A stretch of 6,093 nt of DNA from Fusobacteriota bacterium (GTDB lineage: Bacteria; Fusobacteriota; Fusobacteriia; Bac17; JAEWOZ01). Position numbers and translations under genes: made by a program. Positions 5,357 through 6,093 of this stretch are shown one piece after another (position 1 is the first letter of the stretch; the number at the start of each line of letters is the position of its first letter). The stretch lies in contig JAEWOZ010000126.1 of NCBI GenBank assembly GCA_023399505.1, forward strand, positions 1-6,093, written 5' to 3'. Under the pieces are notes generated by a model. That model was not told where the DNA came from. It worked only from the letters and a program-made list of their open reading frames with translations, and searched no databases.

Positions 5357-6093
5357 CGTTAATTATATACATAATAATATATCTGTTTTAGAATTAAGCT
5401 TAGATAATAAAAATTTAGATATAGTAAAATTTTTATTAGAAAAAAATGTTGAAATAAATGAAAATAATATGTTAAGGATATATGATTTAGCTTTGGATGA
5501 TTTCGACTATAAAATAATAGATTTAATCAAAGACAAATATAAGTTAGAAGAGGGATTAATAGATAATAGTAAATACTTTTTACTATTATGTTATACATCA
5601 AATTTAGAGAAAATAAAAAGATTTATAGAAGAAAATAATATAAATCCTTTGGAAGTAGTAGATAAAGCTAACAGAAATGCTTTAATTGTAGCAGCGGTAG
5701 GTAATAAAGTGGATATATCTAAAGCTTTAATAGAAGAATATAAAATTGATATTAACTGCAAGAACAATTTTAGTGTCACTCCATTAATGGCTGCCTCCAA
5801 TGCAAACAGCAGAGAGTTAATAAAATTTTTATTAAAGAAAAGTCCTATTATTAATGACAAAAATGTTGACAATTGGACAGCACTAATGATGGCTTCTGAG
5901 AACGGTCATATAGAAATAGCAAGGCTATTAGTGGGAGCAGGAGCTAATATTAATGATAAAGATAATGATAACTGGACAGCATTAATGATAGCTTCTCAAA
6001 ATGGTCATACAGAAATAGTAAAGTTATTAATAGATGCAGGAGTTGATATTAATGATAAAGATAATGATAACTGTACAGCGTTAATGATAGCTT
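5202..6093 (+). CDS. Ankyrin-repeat lipoprotein, 5' part (3' end beyond window)
   Basis: The frame is open from the TTG at 5202 to the right edge, 297 whole codons. The start reads MKKIILVILLLSC, again a very short lipoprotein signal with Cys13. Residues 1-188 align without gaps to the 704-residue paralogue at about 78% identity by my count (57 of the first 59 residues the same). Residues 189-297 enter the ankyrin array: a first repeat with VTPLMAAS, in which SPIIN replaces the usual GANIN, then VDNWTALMMASENGH, NDNWTALMIASQNGH and the start of a fourth repeat. The third repeat has GVDIN. The C-terminal domain and repeat number lie outside the window. It is probably a membrane-anchored protein-binding scaffold like its paralogue; function and partner are unknown. 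Its own ribosome-binding site and the 283-nt gap suggest separate transcription. Confidence 0.94.
   Translation, partial: MKKIILVILLLSCNKIVKNIDFKNKNLDKDLALAIINNETDKSKELIEKGANVNYIHNNISVLELSLDNKNLDIVKFLLEKNVEINENNMLRIYDLALDDFDYKIIDLIKDKYKLEEGLIDNSKYFLLLCYTSNLEKIKRFIEENNINPLEVVDKANRNALIVAAVGNKVDISKALIEEYKIDINCKNNFSVTPLMAASNANSRELIKFLLKKSPIINDKNVDNWTALMMASENGHIEIARLLVGAGANINDKDNDNWTALMIASQNGHTEIVKLLIDAGVDINDKDNDNCTALMIA
5766..6093 (+). repeat. 99-bp ankyrin-coding tandem repeat, cut by window edge
   Basis: Three complete 33-codon units and ten codons of a fourth are visible. The boundaries between units 2/3 and 3/4 are nearly identical, with GATAAAGATAATGATAACTG followed by the TAL codons, which suggests recent local duplication. 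Confidence 0.88.

Noticed and set aside
5591..5872. Reverse-strand open frame of 93 codons
   Set aside because: It is antisense to the third ankyrin gene, whose forward frame is open throughout and homologous to its neighbour.
1..6093. Phage, toxin-antitoxin or defence island
   Set aside because: No integrase, nuclease, transposase, toxin or antitoxin motif is visible; ankyrin repeats alone are not evidence for such a system.

Overview
The window is very AT-rich, has short intergenic gaps, strong AAGGAG/GGAG ribosome-binding sites and frequent TTG starts. It encodes ankyrin-repeat lipoproteins and an MlaE-type permease, so the host should be a diderm bacterium with a low-G+C genome. Long arrays of GWTALM...GANIN-type ankyrin repeats on exported proteins, at this base composition, most resemble spirochaetes of the Brachyspira type. 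That assignment is inference from style, not from a marker gene.

All genes lie on the + strand. (1) Positions 1-1091 hold the 3' part of an ankyrin gene whose frame is open to the left edge. (2) Positions 1277-2420 hold a two-gene unit: a 127-codon helical/coiled-coil protein with slight phasin-like character, then an MlaE-family lipid ABC permease 10 nt downstream. An extended -10 promoter precedes the unit and a good intrinsic terminator follows it. (3) Positions 2804-4918 hold a complete 704-residue ankyrin lipoprotein gene with a TTG start. (4) Positions 5202-6093 hold the 5' part of a third ankyrin lipoprotein gene, open to the right edge, with a near-identical start.

The three ankyrin genes are paralogues with one architecture: a very short lipoprotein signal (Cys13), an irregular ~175-residue N-terminal region, an array of exact 33-residue (99-bp) ankyrin repeats starting with a VTPL repeat, and an 87-residue non-ankyrin C-terminal domain. 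The ends are conserved and the array length varies (8 canonical repeats in the first gene, 13 in the second). Inside the arrays a two-repeat (198-bp) higher-order period is visible, which points to growth by segmental duplication.

Nothing suggests that the permease unit and the ankyrin proteins work together. The permease pair looks like a conserved housekeeping unit flanked by an expanding paralogous family. No RNA gene, insertion sequence, CRISPR array, phage gene or recognised defence system was found.
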